Positions 25,953 to 36,130 are shown, numbered from the stretch's first letter. The stretch: DNA of 64,000 nt from JAJYSO01 sp964579505 (GCA_964579505.1 CAZOGC010000009.1:26998-90997), one strand, 5' to 3'. Notes: generated by a model not told the origin, from the sequence alone. Translations and numbers: made by a program.

Positions 25953-27068
25953 TTGGCAAAGACTGCACAATCACTCAGCCAACTAGCGCTCCACAAGTTC
26001 AAGAAAAACCTGTGGGGCGTTTTGAGTTTTTGGTTTATTGTGCTCTGTGCCTTTTTGGCTATTTTTGCTTACGTATTGGCACCCGACAATTCAGAAAATG
26101 CCAATCAGATGCATTTATCTATTCATTCTGAACCGCCCGGATTTTCTGTACTCATGCTTAGTATTCCACCAAAAAATTCTACGGTAGAAAACTCCTGGCT
26201 TCATCAATTATTTTTTGGAAAAGAAAAAGTGCCCAATGAGATACCCATTACCCATTATGCTTTTTCTAACAAACAATTAAACGTTACGTTATTTTCTCGT
26301 GGAAGCACCCAAAAACTCACTAAAACCTACAATTTAGCACAAGCTTTTCCGACAGGGCTCACGCCTACTCAAATTAAAGAGCAATACATTCAAAAGCGTA
26401 CTTTTTTGTTAGGAACCGATCGCTATGGACGCGATTTTTTAAGTCGTGTGCTAATCGGTATTCGCATTTCACTCTCCATTGGTTTTGTAGCTGTTTTAAT
26501 CTCATTGCTAATTGGTGTTAGTCTTGGTGCCATTGGTGGTTACTACGGCGGAAAAATAGATCACATTATTATGTGGCTTATCAATGTTACTTGGTCTATC
26601 CCTACCCTGCTATTGGTTATTGCTATGACGTTGGCGCTTGGCAAAGGTTTTTGGCAAGTTTTTATAGCCGTGGGACTCACCATGTGGGTGGGAGTGGCTC
26701 GTGTAGTGCGCGGACAGGTAAAAAGCGTAAAAGAAATGCAGTATGTTACCGCAGCACGCGCCCTAGGATTTAAAAGTTTTCGCATCATAAAAAACCATAT
26801 TCTGCCTAATGTAATGGCGCCGGTAATTGTTATTTCTGCTGCCAATTTTGCCTCTGCCATTTTGGTAGAAAGCGGGCTGAGTTTTTTGGGAATAGGTACC
26901 CAACCGCCTATGCCAAGCTGGGGAGTTATGATTAAAGAAAATTATAGCTATATCGTTTTAGGAAAAGCCTATTTAGCTATTATTCCCGGGTTGGCTATTA
27001 TGAGTTTAGTATTGGCTTTTATGCTTATGGGAAACGCACTGCGTGATGCTTTAGATGTAAAGAATTAA
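25953..27068 (+). CDS. ABC transporter permease, DppC/OppC-like (peptide or nickel type)
   Basis: Inner-membrane permease of a dipeptide/oligopeptide/nickel ABC importer, 371 residues with about six membrane segments. It shows the OppC-type sequence LGTDRYGRDFLSRVLIG and the EAA-loop region (VTAARALGFKSFRIIKNHIL) that docks the ATPase. The start is TTG, 3 bases after the protease stop; no ATG precedes the first membrane helix (LWGVLSFWFIVLCAFLAIFA), so TTG is accepted. An unusually long periplasmic segment (about 45-150) follows the first helix. No partner permease, binding protein or ATPase is in the window; they must be encoded elsewhere. Substrate unknown. Confidence 0.85.
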   Translation: MAKTAQSLSQLALHKFKKNLWGVLSFWFIVLCAFLAIFAYVLAPDNSENANQMHLSIHSEPPGFSVLMLSIPPKNSTVENSWLHQLFFGKEKVPNEIPITHYAFSNKQLNVTLFSRGSTQKLTKTYNLAQAFPTGLTPTQIKEQYIQKRTFLLGTDRYGRDFLSRVLIGIRISLSIGFVAVLISLLIGVSLGAIGGYYGGKIDHIIMWLINVTWSIPTLLLVIAMTLALGKGFWQVFIAVGLTMWVGVARVVRGQVKSVKEMQYVTAARALGFKSFRIIKNHILPNVMAPVIVISAANFASAILVESGLSFLGIGTQPPMPSWGVMIKENYSYIVLGKAYLAIIPGLAIMSLVLAFMLMGNALRDALDVKN

Positions 27069-27289
27069 GGTTTTTGCTAAAAAACAACTTCGTAAATAGG
27101 TATTATCAAATTATTCTTCTATCTTGCTACATATTTATAATGAAACAGCCATGTTTTCTGTAATAAGCATAACAACTAATTATCTTGCTTAAAGCTTAAA
27201 TAATGGACTATACAGATACACAAAATGTGTTCACTCTCTCATATAAACTCCTTAAACAGCTCCGTTTTAGGAAAAAGCAACGTATCATC

Positions 27290-28567
27290 ATGGAACAAGT
27301 GCAAATGAAAAACGCTTCAATGTATGACAATGCTATGCAGCAATTTAACAGCGTAGCAGAAAAAATGAACCTCAATAAAAATATTAAAAAAATTCTTGAG
27401 GCCACCAACAATGAGATTACTGTTAATTTTCCGGTTCGCATGGACAATGGGCAGGTAGAAATTTTTCAAGGCTACCGCGTACAACACAACAATGCGTTGG
27501 GTCCCTATAAAGGCGGGCTGCGATATCACCCTACGGTTGATATTTCTGAATCTAGAGCCCTGGCTATGTGGATGACTTGGAAAACCTCTTTAGCCGGATT
27601 GCCTTTTGGCGGCGCAAAAGGAGGAATTAAAATAGATCCTAGAAAATATTCTCTAACCGAACTAGAACGTATTACCCGCCGATTTACTTTTGCATTAGGG
27701 TCTAATATCGGTCCAAATATAGATATCGTAGCGCCCGATGTAAACACCAATGCCCAAACTATGGCGTGGATTTTAGATACCTATATGCACACTCAGTCTA
27801 CCGCCGAGCGTTCTCAAAATCAAAATGTGGCTACCGGAAAACCGGTAGAAACCGGCGGTTTAGAAGGGCGCGATCGCGCTACCGGTCTCAGTGTGTATCT
27901 GTCTATCAAACTCTTTTTAGAAAAACACCACGAAAGTGTAAAAGACAAAAGCTTTATTGTACAAGGTTTTGGAAACGTAGGGCAATGGCTGGCACGGTTT
28001 ATGACGCAAGACGGCGCCAAACTACTGGCTGTACAAGATGCCTATGCCACCTTGGCAAACGACCAAGGAATTGACGTTGAAAAACTCATTGCTTACGCTC
28101 AGAACAACAAAGGCTCTATTGCCGGATTTGGCGCAGCACAAGAAATAAATCCGGAATCATTCTTTGGCCTAGATTGTAACATTGTTGTACCGGCAGCTTT
28201 GGGAAACCAGATTACAGCTGAAAACGCGCCTACTATAAAAGCTTCTCTTATTGCTGAAGGCGCCAACGGCCCCACCACCTCAGAAGCAGAAGCTATTCTC
28301 TTAGAACGAGGTATTACCATTATTCCTGACTTTTTGAGTAACTCGGGCGGCGTAATTGGTAGTTATTTTGAATGGCTACAAAACAAAAGCGGTGAACTTT
28401 GGACGCTTGATGAGGTAAAACCCAAAATAGAATACAAGTTTGCCAAAAACTTTAACCGGGTGTTTGAAGCGGTAAAAGAATACCATACCGATTGGCGTAC
28501 GGCTTCCTATATCTTGGCCATATCGCGTATTGAAAAAGCGTATAAACAACGCGGTATTTTTCCGTGA
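27290..28567 (+). CDS. Glutamate dehydrogenase (Glu/Leu/Phe/Val dehydrogenase family)
   Basis: Interconverts glutamate and 2-oxoglutarate plus ammonia. 425 residues from the chosen ATG (MEQVQMKNASMYDNA), the usual length for the hexameric short class; the frame extends upstream to 27203 with 29 residues that do not look conserved. Substrate-binding lysines lie in GPYKGGLRYHP and PFGGAKGGIKIDP; the Rossmann motif FIVQGFGNVGQWLA follows. NAD versus NADP use is not decided here. The enzyme suits an organism that lives on peptides and histidine, both served by neighbouring genes. A strong terminator follows. Confidence 0.93.
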   Translation: MEQVQMKNASMYDNAMQQFNSVAEKMNLNKNIKKILEATNNEITVNFPVRMDNGQVEIFQGYRVQHNNALGPYKGGLRYHPTVDISESRALAMWMTWKTSLAGLPFGGAKGGIKIDPRKYSLTELERITRRFTFALGSNIGPNIDIVAPDVNTNAQTMAWILDTYMHTQSTAERSQNQNVATGKPVETGGLEGRDRATGLSVYLSIKLFLEKHHESVKDKSFIVQGFGNVGQWLARFMTQDGAKLLAVQDAYATLANDQGIDVEKLIAYAQNNKGSIAGFGAAQEINPESFFGLDCNIVVPAALGNQITAENAPTIKASLIAEGANGPTTSEAEAILLERGITIIPDFLSNSGGVIGSYFEWLQNKSGELWTLDEVKPKIEYKFAKNFNRVFEAVKEYHTDWRTASYILAISRIEKAYKQRGIFP

Positions 28568-28600
28568 TTTAAACTAGTTTCAATAAACAGCTATCTAAAC

Positions 28601-28628
28601 GCCACCATCTTTTCGGGTGGCTTTTTTT
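28601..28628 (+). terminator. Rho-independent terminator after glutamate dehydrogenase
   Basis: GCCACC (28601-28606), 9-base loop, GGTGGC (28616-28621), then seven T. Confidence 0.9.
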
Positions 28629-28695
28629 GGGGTTTATTTTTTTTAATTTTTTTGCTTTTAACTAGCTATTTTATAAATATTTAGTCGTGTTTTTA

Positions 28696-28724
28696 TTGAA
28701 TGATTAAGATATTTTCTATATTCG
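28696..28724 (+). promoter_or_regulatory. Probable promoter of the ECF sigma factor gene
   Basis: TTG (28696-28698), 18 bases, then TATATTCG (28717-28724), close to the Bacteroidota form TTG-N19-TAnnTTTG. The implied leader is about 70 bases. This looks like the housekeeping sigma type, which suits a constitutively poised regulator. Confidence 0.55.
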
Positions 28725-28799
28725 AGCCTCGATATACAACAACTATAACCTGTTTTTACCTTAAATTTCTATACCCACACTTCGAAAAGCCCTGTAGAA

Positions 28800-29411
28800 A
28801 TGAGCTCACGTTTGAATACTGAAATTTCTGATCAATTATTGGTTCAACAACTCAAAGAAGGTTGTGAAAAAGCATTTAAAGTGCTTTATAAAAAGTATTC
28901 GAATGATATTTATGCATATAGTCGAAGCCTTTTAAAATCTGACACCTACGCCGAAGAAATTGTACAAGAAGTATTTTTAAAAATATGGACTTATCGGCAT
29001 CAACTAGACAATACTACCTCTTTTAAATCTTTCTTATTTACCATTGCTAGAAACTTTTCATATAATTTTTTACGTAAATCATCTAAAAATAGAGCCTTAC
29101 GTGAAGCCATTTTTTACAAAAGCCAAGTCACCCAACCCAAAACACAAGATGAACAACTTATAGAGGCCGAATACGAACACATTCAAACACAGGTATTGGC
29201 CTTACTTCCCCCTAAACGACGACAAATTTTTGAAATGTCTCGTCAAGAAGGGAAAACCTATAGAGAGATTAGCGAAGAACTAAACATTTCTATAAGTACC
29301 GTTAAGTCACAAGTCAGCAAAGCGCTTAAAACTATTCGTGAGTATTTAGCCCTTCACACCGACCTTACTTTTGTTGTTTCAATTATTCTAACTTGTTGGC
29401 TAGAAAGATAG
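28800..29411 (+). CDS. FecI-type ECF RNA polymerase sigma factor
   Basis: 203-residue extracytoplasmic-function sigma factor. Region 2 is at about 18-85 (LYKKYSNDIYAYSRSLL, EEIVQEVFLKIW) and region 4 at about 130-185 (LLPPKRRQIFEMS, GKTYREISEELNISISTVK, the -35-recognising helix-turn-helix). The C-terminus ends in a hydrophobic stretch (FVVSIILTCWLER), typical of the Bacteroidota-specific branch. The FecR-like anti-sigma gene follows after a 259-base AT-rich gap, then susC with an STN domain, which is the standard three-part trans-envelope signalling set. It is expected to direct transcription of the downstream uptake genes when the receptor is occupied. Confidence 0.93.
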   Translation: MSSRLNTEISDQLLVQQLKEGCEKAFKVLYKKYSNDIYAYSRSLLKSDTYAEEIVQEVFLKIWTYRHQLDNTTSFKSFLFTIARNFSYNFLRKSSKNRALREAIFYKSQVTQPKTQDEQLIEAEYEHIQTQVLALLPPKRRQIFEMSRQEGKTYREISEELNISISTVKSQVSKALKTIREYLALHTDLTFVVSIILTCWLER

Positions 29412-29670
29412 TTACGCAGTGTTACCACAATCCAATTCTTTCAAAAATCATCGAAAAGATACTATTTAACCCGAAAATGGCGAGCACTCGCTCTTAAAAA
29501 AACATTTATTACGTAGTGACATATAACCATAAAGCTATTTTCTATTTTTATTATATTTTATAACTTATTGTATATCTGTTGTTTATAATTTATTTTAAAA
29601 AATATTTAATACTAGCGTAGTACAAACCTGTTTTTGCAGTGTATAATAAGAGTAGGCATACAACTCTTTC

Positions 29671-30831
29671 ATGAAAAACAATAACAACATTAAACAGCTT
29701 TTGTACAAATTTGTGCGCAACCAGTGCTCTGAAGAAGAGGTAGCACAAGTAGTGGCTTACTTTAGAGAACATAAAAACACCTCCGATTTTCCTACGGTTG
29801 AAGAGGTGCTGCAATTGTTAGACCATCGGGCCAAGATGAGTAACGAAGCCTCTGAGCGTGTCTATCAAAAAATACTAAAAAAGAGAAAAACAACTTCTTC
29901 TCCTTTTAAAAGAGTATATAAATATGCGGTAGCTGCCTGTATAGCTGGGTTACTCTTAGTGGGGTATCTTAACCGAGACACCTTGTTTTCTGCCCAATCA
30001 CCCTCCTCCGGTTTTTATCAAAACGATTTTATAACCTTGCAACTGGGTAACGGAGAAACAAAAATCATTAATCTTACCGACTCTACTCTTCTTACTAATA
30101 AATCAGGAGATGTGATCGGAAAACAAGAAGGAAAACAGTTGGCCTATTCGGACACCAAAAACACAATGCAATACAACACTATAAAGGTGCCATACGGAAA
30201 AACTTTTCAACTTCGTTTAGCTGATGGTACACAAGTCTTTTTAAATGCAGGTACCTCACTTAAATATCCGGTTAGTTTTTCAAACAGAAAAGAACGAAAG
30301 GTATATTTAACCGGAGAAGCTTTCTTTAAAGTGATTAAAGACACTAAACACCCTTTTATTATACACACCAACGGGGTTAATATTAAAGATTTTGGTACCG
30401 AATTTAATGTTTCAGCCTATCCGGAAGACACCCAAACAGAAGTTGTTTTAGTAGAAGGCTCTGTGGGCATGTACACCGGCAAAAAAGCTCGTACCGCAGA
30501 CATCACATTTTTGGTTCCGGGAGAAAAAGGAAGCTATGACCGATTAGATAAGACCATCACCAAAAAGACAGTAGATGTAACGCGTTATACGGCCTGGATG
30601 AATGGCGACCTTATCTTTAGAAATGAACCTTTTAAAAATATGCTCAGAAAAATGGAGCGGCATTTTGATATAACTATTATAAATCGAGATACTGCGCTAG
30701 CTAAGGTAAGTTTTTATGCCAACTTTGGTAGAGAACCTTATCTAAAGATATTTAAGCATCTAAAAACCATTTATAATATAAACTATAACATAGAAGGTAA
30801 GCAAATTACCATTTTAGGGAAAAAGCCCTAA
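29671..30831 (+). CDS. FecR-family anti-sigma factor
   Basis: Inner-membrane anti-sigma regulator, 386 residues. The cytosolic N-terminal part (1-80) binds the sigma factor; one membrane helix follows at about 86-104 (YAVAACIAGLLLVGYL); the periplasmic part holds a FecR domain (about 170-270, with VPYGKTFQLRLADGTQVFLN and FGTEFNVSAYPEDTQTEV) and a C-terminal DUF4974-type domain (about 315-386, FRNEPFKNMLRKMERHFDI) that contacts the STN domain of the receptor. Gene order sigma-FecR-SusC supports partnership with its two neighbours. The 259 bases before it are AT-rich and show no gene. Confidence 0.94.
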   Translation: MKNNNNIKQLLYKFVRNQCSEEEVAQVVAYFREHKNTSDFPTVEEVLQLLDHRAKMSNEASERVYQKILKKRKTTSSPFKRVYKYAVAACIAGLLLVGYLNRDTLFSAQSPSSGFYQNDFITLQLGNGETKIINLTDSTLLTNKSGDVIGKQEGKQLAYSDTKNTMQYNTIKVPYGKTFQLRLADGTQVFLNAGTSLKYPVSFSNRKERKVYLTGEAFFKVIKDTKHPFIIHTNGVNIKDFGTEFNVSAYPEDTQTEVVLVEGSVGMYTGKKARTADITFLVPGEKGSYDRLDKTITKKTVDVTRYTAWMNGDLIFRNEPFKNMLRKMERHFDITIINRDTALAKVSFYANFGREPYLKIFKHLKTIYNINYNIEGKQITILGKKP

Positions 30832-30844
30832 ACCGATCCTAAAA

Positions 30845-30875
30845 ACATTGAGGGATGCTGACGACACCCCCCAAT
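30845..30875 (+). other. Hairpin between fecR and susC
   Basis: CATTGaGGG (30845-30853) pairs with CCC-c-CAATG (ending 30875), one mismatch, loop about 13 bases, no T run. It could limit or process the transcript between the regulator and the highly expressed susC. Confidence 0.4.
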
Positions 30876-30922
30876 GATAAGAATTTGATTGAATATGTAT
30901 CACAACCAAAAAAAACGAAGGT

Positions 30923-33900
30923 ATGAAAAAAAGCCTTATCCGCAAACAGCGGGGATTTATCCAGCCTAAAGTTAGCTTTCAACTACACGTAGGAATCCTA
31001 TTTTCTTTAGTATTTCTATTGTCTATACGCGCTAACGCTTATGTACAAAAGAATTCGGTTTCCTTAAACCTAAAAAGGGCTCCTATAAGCCAACTTATTA
31101 CACAAATCGAAACCCAAACCGATTATAGATTTGTATATAAAACAAACGCGGTTCCGCTAGATAGTTTAATCTCTATCTCGGTGAAAAACCAACCTGTAGA
31201 AACAGTATTAACGCAGGTTTTTAAAGGAACGACTACTTCTTTTCGTGTCTTAGGGACTCAAATTTTCCTAACCCGCAAAAAAAAGTCGAAACCTACAAAC
31301 GCACAAAAAACACTATTTCAACAGATTATTAAAGGAACGGTAACAGACAAAAATGGGGTACCTATCCCGGGGGTTAAAGTTTCTGTAAACAATGGTGAAA
31401 GCACTGTCGCTACAACCGCCGAAGGGCTCTACAATATTAAAGCTAAACCCGGAGACAAGCTTAGTTTTAGTATGCTGGGGTTTAAAACAAAAATATATAC
31501 CCTAAAAAAAGGCGAAACAACCTTAAATGTGACGCTTACTGAAAGTGCCTTAGCACTCGACCAAGTTAAGGTGGTTTCTACCGGTTTTCAAAAAATATCT
31601 AGAGAACGTGCTACCGGTGCTTATGGAACGGTAGACCCTTTACAAATTGAAAAACCTTCTTCCAGTATAGCAGAGCGTTTAGTAGGGGTTTTATCGGGGG
31701 TACAAGCCACTATGAATACAGATGGGAGTTATGACTTTCAAGTACGTGGGCAGTCCTCTCTTTTTGCCGACCAAGCTCCCCTGATTGTGATAGACGGGTT
31801 TCCGGCTTCAGACGGTTTTTCTTCTATTAACCCCAGGGATGTAGAAAGTATTACCGTTTTAAAAGATGCGGCCGCCGCTTCTATCTGGGGCGCTAAAGCC
31901 GGTAACGGAGTGATTGTCATCACCACTAAAAGTGGTCGTAAAGGCAAAACCAATGTTTCAGTCTCCAGTTTCTTACGCGTTTCCCCTAAACTAGATTTAG
32001 GCTACGTAGCCGACCGGGCTTCTAATGCCGATATTATTGCCTATGAACAAGAAGCTTTTAATACCAATTTTTGGGGCAGCTTACTCGGTCCACCTCCCGG
32101 TAATACTATAAATAATATAGGTATTCCTTATTCACAAGCCATCGTGGCGATGAACGAGGCGCGTTTAGGGCGTATTACCAATGCCCAACGCGATGCCACC
32201 TTAGCCCGGTTACAAGGCTTAAACAATAGAGGGCAGATCAAAAAGTATTTACTAAATACACCGATTACCCAACATTACAACATCGCTATTGCCGGTGGAA
32301 ATGAAAAAATGACCAACCGCATTTCTTTACAGTTTGAAGACAAAAAAACAGCTTTTAAAGGAGACGATATACAAGATTATCTCCTCCATTTTAAAAACAC
32401 CACCCAATTGGCTAAGTTTTTAGACCTTCATCTTTCCGGCATGATTCAATATAAAAACCAAACCACCAATTCCGGTGGAAATATGTTGGGAACTATACAA
32501 TCTCTGGCACCTTGGGATATGTTGGTAGACAAAAACGGAAACCCTACCGATATGTCTTATCTTAACTATTACATGCCCAACTTTAATGCGTATGTGCCCA
32601 GAGACAAATTTGCCTATTCGGATTGGTCGTACAACCCGATTACCGAAATCCATAACCGCGATTTAAACACCAAGTACTTTAATGCACGGGTACAAGCCGG
32701 GTTGACTTTAAAAATTATGGACGGGTTAACCTTGTCTTCAAAATTTAGATACCAACGCTTTGCTACCCATGTAAAAAATTATTACAGCGATGCTACCTTT
32801 ACCGTACGCCAATTTATTAATGAAACTTCCGGCCCGGAATGGCAAACCGGTGGTACGCCTACGCAGTTGGTTCCTAAAGGCGGTATTTTACAACAAAACA
32901 AAAGTGTGTTGACCGGTTTTCATTTTAGAAACCAGTTAAACTTTATCCGTACGTTTGCTAAAGACCACCGCGTAGACCTGGTGGCCGGAACCACCCTCTC
33001 TAACCGGGTAGTAAAAAGTACCCAGTATCCTAATGTTTTTGGGTATGACAAAAGCACGCTATCAAGCAGTAAACTTTTAGGAGATCCTGATGATGCTACC
33101 TTATGGAATTATTATCCGGGAGATTATATTCCCTATTATTACCCCTTTAATGTCTATCCGGAAACCAGTTTTGGAGAAAGCACCGCTCGTTTCTTTTCTT
33201 TATATGGAAACTTAAATTACACTTACAAAGAAAAGTATTCTTTAACCGGAAGCTATCGAACCGATGCCGCCAATATTATTGTCGACAATCCTAAATTTCG
33301 TTACGACCCCTTTTGGTCTGTTGGGCTGGGCTGGCAAATAGGAAAAGAAGACTTTATGGCTAATATTTCTTGGGTAGACCGTTTAAACCTAAGAGCTACG
33401 TATGGAGTAAATGGAAACATAGACCGTTCCGGTTCTTTCTTGCCACTCATCGGTATTAGTACTACCCCCGACCGCGTTACCGGACAAATTATAGGTAGTA
33501 TATCAAGCTATGGAAATCCTACCTTGCGTTGGGAAAAAACCAAAACCTTTAATTTAGGACTTGATTTTTCGGTACTTCATCACAAACTTTCCGGTTCTTT
33601 AAACGTGTACCGTAAAAAAGGAACCGACTTGATTGTTACCCAAACCATCTCTGCCGTTAACGGAACCCAAACACAACGGTTCAATAACGGCTCCATGATG
33701 AACAAAGGGGTAGAAGTAACCTTAGGAACTCGTATTCCTATTAGTGGAAATGACATTGTATGGAACGGAAGTTTAAACTTTGCCTATAACTACAACAAGA
33801 TTACCAAGTTCTTTAAAACGCATTATGAATCGTATGATTTATACGGTGGCGGAACTACGGCTTATGTAGAAGGACATAATGCACAAACGCTTTGGTCATT

Positions 33901-34531
33901 CCGTTATGGAGGGTTAATGAATGTAGGCACGAAAGCCAACCCCATTATGCGTCCCTCCGTTATAGGAGAAGATGGGGTGCAGCTTCCACTAACCAAATTT
34001 GCCGTCGGAAATGCCGTAAATTATATGCTCGATCAAGGAACTACCGTCGCCCCTTATGTTTTAGGGATGCGAAACAGTTTTAAAATCCACAATTTTAATT
34101 TCTCCTTTATCCTTACCGCTAAACTCGGCCATGTGTATAGAGGCGAAAGTTTTAACTATCCTATCGTTAACGGAGGCGGAAACACCCCGCTAAATTCACA
34201 ATACGACAAAGTAGCCCACAGTGATCCTAACCAGATGATTCCTATTCCATCTGGCTCCACTCCAAGCTACTATTTCTACGAGCGTTTTTACCCGTATATG
34301 GCTTACTTAACCGAAGACGCTTCACATATCCGTTTTCAAGAGGTAAACTTAACCTACAACTTACCGGGAAAAACGGCGAATATGCTAGGGTTTGACTCTA
34401 TTAAATTCTTTGCGCAAGCCAACAATTTAGGAGTCATTGTATTTAATGATACCGGTGAAGATCCGGAGTTTCCACGAGGCACTGTCAAACCTCAACCTGC
34501 GTATACTCTCGGATTACAGTTAAACTTATAA
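30923..34531 (+). CDS. SusC/RagA-family TonB-linked receptor with STN signalling domain
   Basis: 1202-residue outer-membrane transporter. A long signal peptide (cleavage near RANA|Y, residue 39) is followed by an STN/secretin-TonB domain (about 45-120, VSLNLKRAPISQLITQIETQ), a carboxypeptidase-regulatory-like domain (about 137-215, GTVTDKNGVPIPGV), the plug (about 230-345, GQSSLFADQAPLIVIDGFP, VLKDAAAASIWGAKAGNGVI) and the barrel. The STN domain is what lets a receptor signal to FecR, so this protein is both transporter and sensor. The SusD partner begins 12 bases later. The transported substrate is unknown; no glycan- or protein-degrading enzyme lies in the locus. Confidence 0.95.
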   Translation: MKKSLIRKQRGFIQPKVSFQLHVGILFSLVFLLSIRANAYVQKNSVSLNLKRAPISQLITQIETQTDYRFVYKTNAVPLDSLISISVKNQPVETVLTQVFKGTTTSFRVLGTQIFLTRKKKSKPTNAQKTLFQQIIKGTVTDKNGVPIPGVKVSVNNGESTVATTAEGLYNIKAKPGDKLSFSMLGFKTKIYTLKKGETTLNVTLTESALALDQVKVVSTGFQKISRERATGAYGTVDPLQIEKPSSSIAERLVGVLSGVQATMNTDGSYDFQVRGQSSLFADQAPLIVIDGFPASDGFSSINPRDVESITVLKDAAAASIWGAKAGNGVIVITTKSGRKGKTNVSVSSFLRVSPKLDLGYVADRASNADIIAYEQEAFNTNFWGSLLGPPPGNTINNIGIPYSQAIVAMNEARLGRITNAQRDATLARLQGLNNRGQIKKYLLNTPITQHYNIAIAGGNEKMTNRISLQFEDKKTAFKGDDIQDYLLHFKNTTQLAKFLDLHLSGMIQYKNQTTNSGGNMLGTIQSLAPWDMLVDKNGNPTDMSYLNYYMPNFNAYVPRDKFAYSDWSYNPITEIHNRDLNTKYFNARVQAGLTLKIMDGLTLSSKFRYQRFATHVKNYYSDATFTVRQFINETSGPEWQTGGTPTQLVPKGGILQQNKSVLTGFHFRNQLNFIRTFAKDHRVDLVAGTTLSNRVVKSTQYPNVFGYDKSTLSSSKLLGDPDDATLWNYYPGDYIPYYYPFNVYPETSFGESTARFFSLYGNLNYTYKEKYSLTGSYRTDAANIIVDNPKFRYDPFWSVGLGWQIGKEDFMANISWVDRLNLRATYGVNGNIDRSGSFLPLIGISTTPDRVTGQIIGSISSYGNPTLRWEKTKTFNLGLDFSVLHHKLSGSLNVYRKKGTDLIVTQTISAVNGTQTQRFNNGSMMNKGVEVTLGTRIPISGNDIVWNGSLNFAYNYNKITKFFKTHYESYDLYGGGTTAYVEGHNAQTLWSFRYGGLMNVGTKANPIMRPSVIGEDGVQLPLTKFAVGNAVNYMLDQGTTVAPYVLGMRNSFKIHNFNFSFILTAKLGHVYRGESFNYPIVNGGGNTPLNSQYDKVAHSDPNQMIPIPSGSTPSYYFYERFYPYMAYLTEDASHIRFQEVNLTYNLPGKTANMLGFDSIKFFAQANNLGVIVFNDTGEDPEFPRGTVKPQPAYTLGLQLNL

Positions 34532-34543
34532 TACCCCCTTACT

Positions 34544-36061
34544 ATGAAACTTTTAAAAATATTAACTCTCATTATATGCGTAATGCTGCTTAGCAGCTGC
34601 AACGATTATTTAGAAGAACCCCCTTTTAAATCGACCGCAGTAGTTCCAAAAACCACCAAACAATTAGAAGATTTATTAAACAATTACGATGCTTTTATTA
34701 GCGAGCCTTCTTATGAAATGGTGTATGGCTCTGATGATTATGGGTTTGTACCCGGGCTTTATCAGGCTTCTAACAGTACTTATGGCGTAAACAGTGCCAT
34801 TTATGGTACTTGGGATATGACCTTAGCTGCCACCGTGGCTTCTGGAACTTTTTGGCCGGTTGAATGGAAAAAGATTTTTACCGCCAACCTTATTTTAGAA
34901 AACCTGAGTAAGGTATCCGGAACGGAAGAAGAAAAAGCCAACCTAGCTGCTGAAGCCCATTTTATTAAAGCCTACAGTTATTTTGAATTGGCTACTGTCT
35001 ATTGTTTGCCGTACACTCCTCAAAACAAAGACGAACTGGGGCTTCCCATAAAAAACTCGACTAGTTTTGAAGAAAACATTAGCCGAGTGAGTTTAGGGGA
35101 AACCTATAAATTTATTGAAAACGAGTTAACGGAAGCGCTAAAAATCAAGCGCACCTTTAGTCAAGTAAACGGGATGAACGAATCTTGGCGCGCCAGCAAA
35201 GCAGCCGTCAATGCTTTTGCCGCTCGGTTCTATTTGGCTTTATACAACTACCAAAAAGCCGAAACCTATGCCCAAAAAGCGTTAGATGCCTATAACCATT
35301 TGCGCAACTATAATACCGAAATGTATTATTCTACACAGCCACACCAGGTTACTATTTTTGATCCCGATCCGGTTCAAGTTGATTTATTATATCCTTATAC
35401 TGTGGATCAACAGGTGTCTGTACAAGACCGATTTGAATTTGGGCAATCTTACTATTTCCGTCAATTAACAGGCGGATATTGGCCGTCACAAAGTTTAATC
35501 AACCTCTACAACCACCAATACGATTTGCGGTATAAGTATCATTTTGTAGAAAACTATTCGTATGGTTTAGCCTTCAACCCGCCTTATAGTTATCCGGGCT
35601 ATATCTTCTTCTATAGAAATGCGCTCCCTAGTGGGCCTTCGGTACCGGAAATGATTTTGATTAAAGCCGAATGCCAAGCCCGTCAAGGCAAAGTAGGCCC
35701 GGCTATGAACACGGTAAATGTATTGCGAGCCGCTCGTATGGACGCTAGTGCCCCGGCCAATGTTATTAACCTCAGCGCTACTTCTCAAAAAGATGCCGTC
35801 CTGAAAATAATAGCCGAACGCAGAAGAGAAATGCCTTTTGTGCACAGGTGGTACGACCTTCGTCGGTATAACAACAACACTGTTTCGTATGATGATGTAA
35901 CCCCTACTCGCTCGTTTTACCCGTTTAACGCAAGTACAATTGTTAGTTCTGAACCGGTAAAGACGTATACCCTAGACAAACATTCTAGAAAATTTGCCTA
36001 CCCCATTCCCAATACCGATATCTTGGCTTCGGATGGAGAGCTCAAACAGAATACGTACTAA
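34544..36061 (+). CDS. SusD/RagB-family surface lipoprotein
   Basis: 505-residue substrate-capturing lid of the SusC channel. Lipobox ends at Cys19 (MLLSSCNDYLEE). The SusD fold is shown by tetratricopeptide-like helices (AAEAHFIKAYSYFELATVY, AAVNAFAARFYLALYNYQKAETYAQ) and the C-terminal family signature ERRREMPFVHRWYDLRRYN. Many Tyr and Trp residues (for example in the 300-340 stretch) fit ligand-binding loops but do not show which ligand. It pairs with the preceding SusC; a perfect hairpin 36 bases after its stop separates it from the redox genes. Confidence 0.94.
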   Translation: MKLLKILTLIICVMLLSSCNDYLEEPPFKSTAVVPKTTKQLEDLLNNYDAFISEPSYEMVYGSDDYGFVPGLYQASNSTYGVNSAIYGTWDMTLAATVASGTFWPVEWKKIFTANLILENLSKVSGTEEEKANLAAEAHFIKAYSYFELATVYCLPYTPQNKDELGLPIKNSTSFEENISRVSLGETYKFIENELTEALKIKRTFSQVNGMNESWRASKAAVNAFAARFYLALYNYQKAETYAQKALDAYNHLRNYNTEMYYSTQPHQVTIFDPDPVQVDLLYPYTVDQQVSVQDRFEFGQSYYFRQLTGGYWPSQSLINLYNHQYDLRYKYHFVENYSYGLAFNPPYSYPGYIFFYRNALPSGPSVPEMILIKAECQARQGKVGPAMNTVNVLRAARMDASAPANVINLSATSQKDAVLKIIAERRREMPFVHRWYDLRRYNNNTVSYDDVTPTRSFYPFNASTIVSSEPVKTYTLDKHSRKFAYPIPNTDILASDGELKQNTY

Positions 36062-36097
36062 TACGTTGCAACCAAACGACCCCTAAACGATTGAGGC

Positions 36098-36130
36098 GGA
36101 TAGGTTTACCCATGTTGAGTAAACCTATCC
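36098..36130 (+). other. Perfect 12-bp hairpin after susD
   Basis: GGATAGGTTTAC (36098-36109) and GTAAACCTATCC (36119-36130) pair perfectly around a 9-base loop. It is followed by AAAATC rather than a T run, so it may protect the susCD mRNA 3' end or lower readthrough into the redox genes rather than terminate fully. Confidence 0.65.

Noticed and set aside
29412..29670. Possible small gene between sigma factor and fecR
   Set aside because: The 259-base stretch is very AT-rich, with stops in all frames and no start with coding character.
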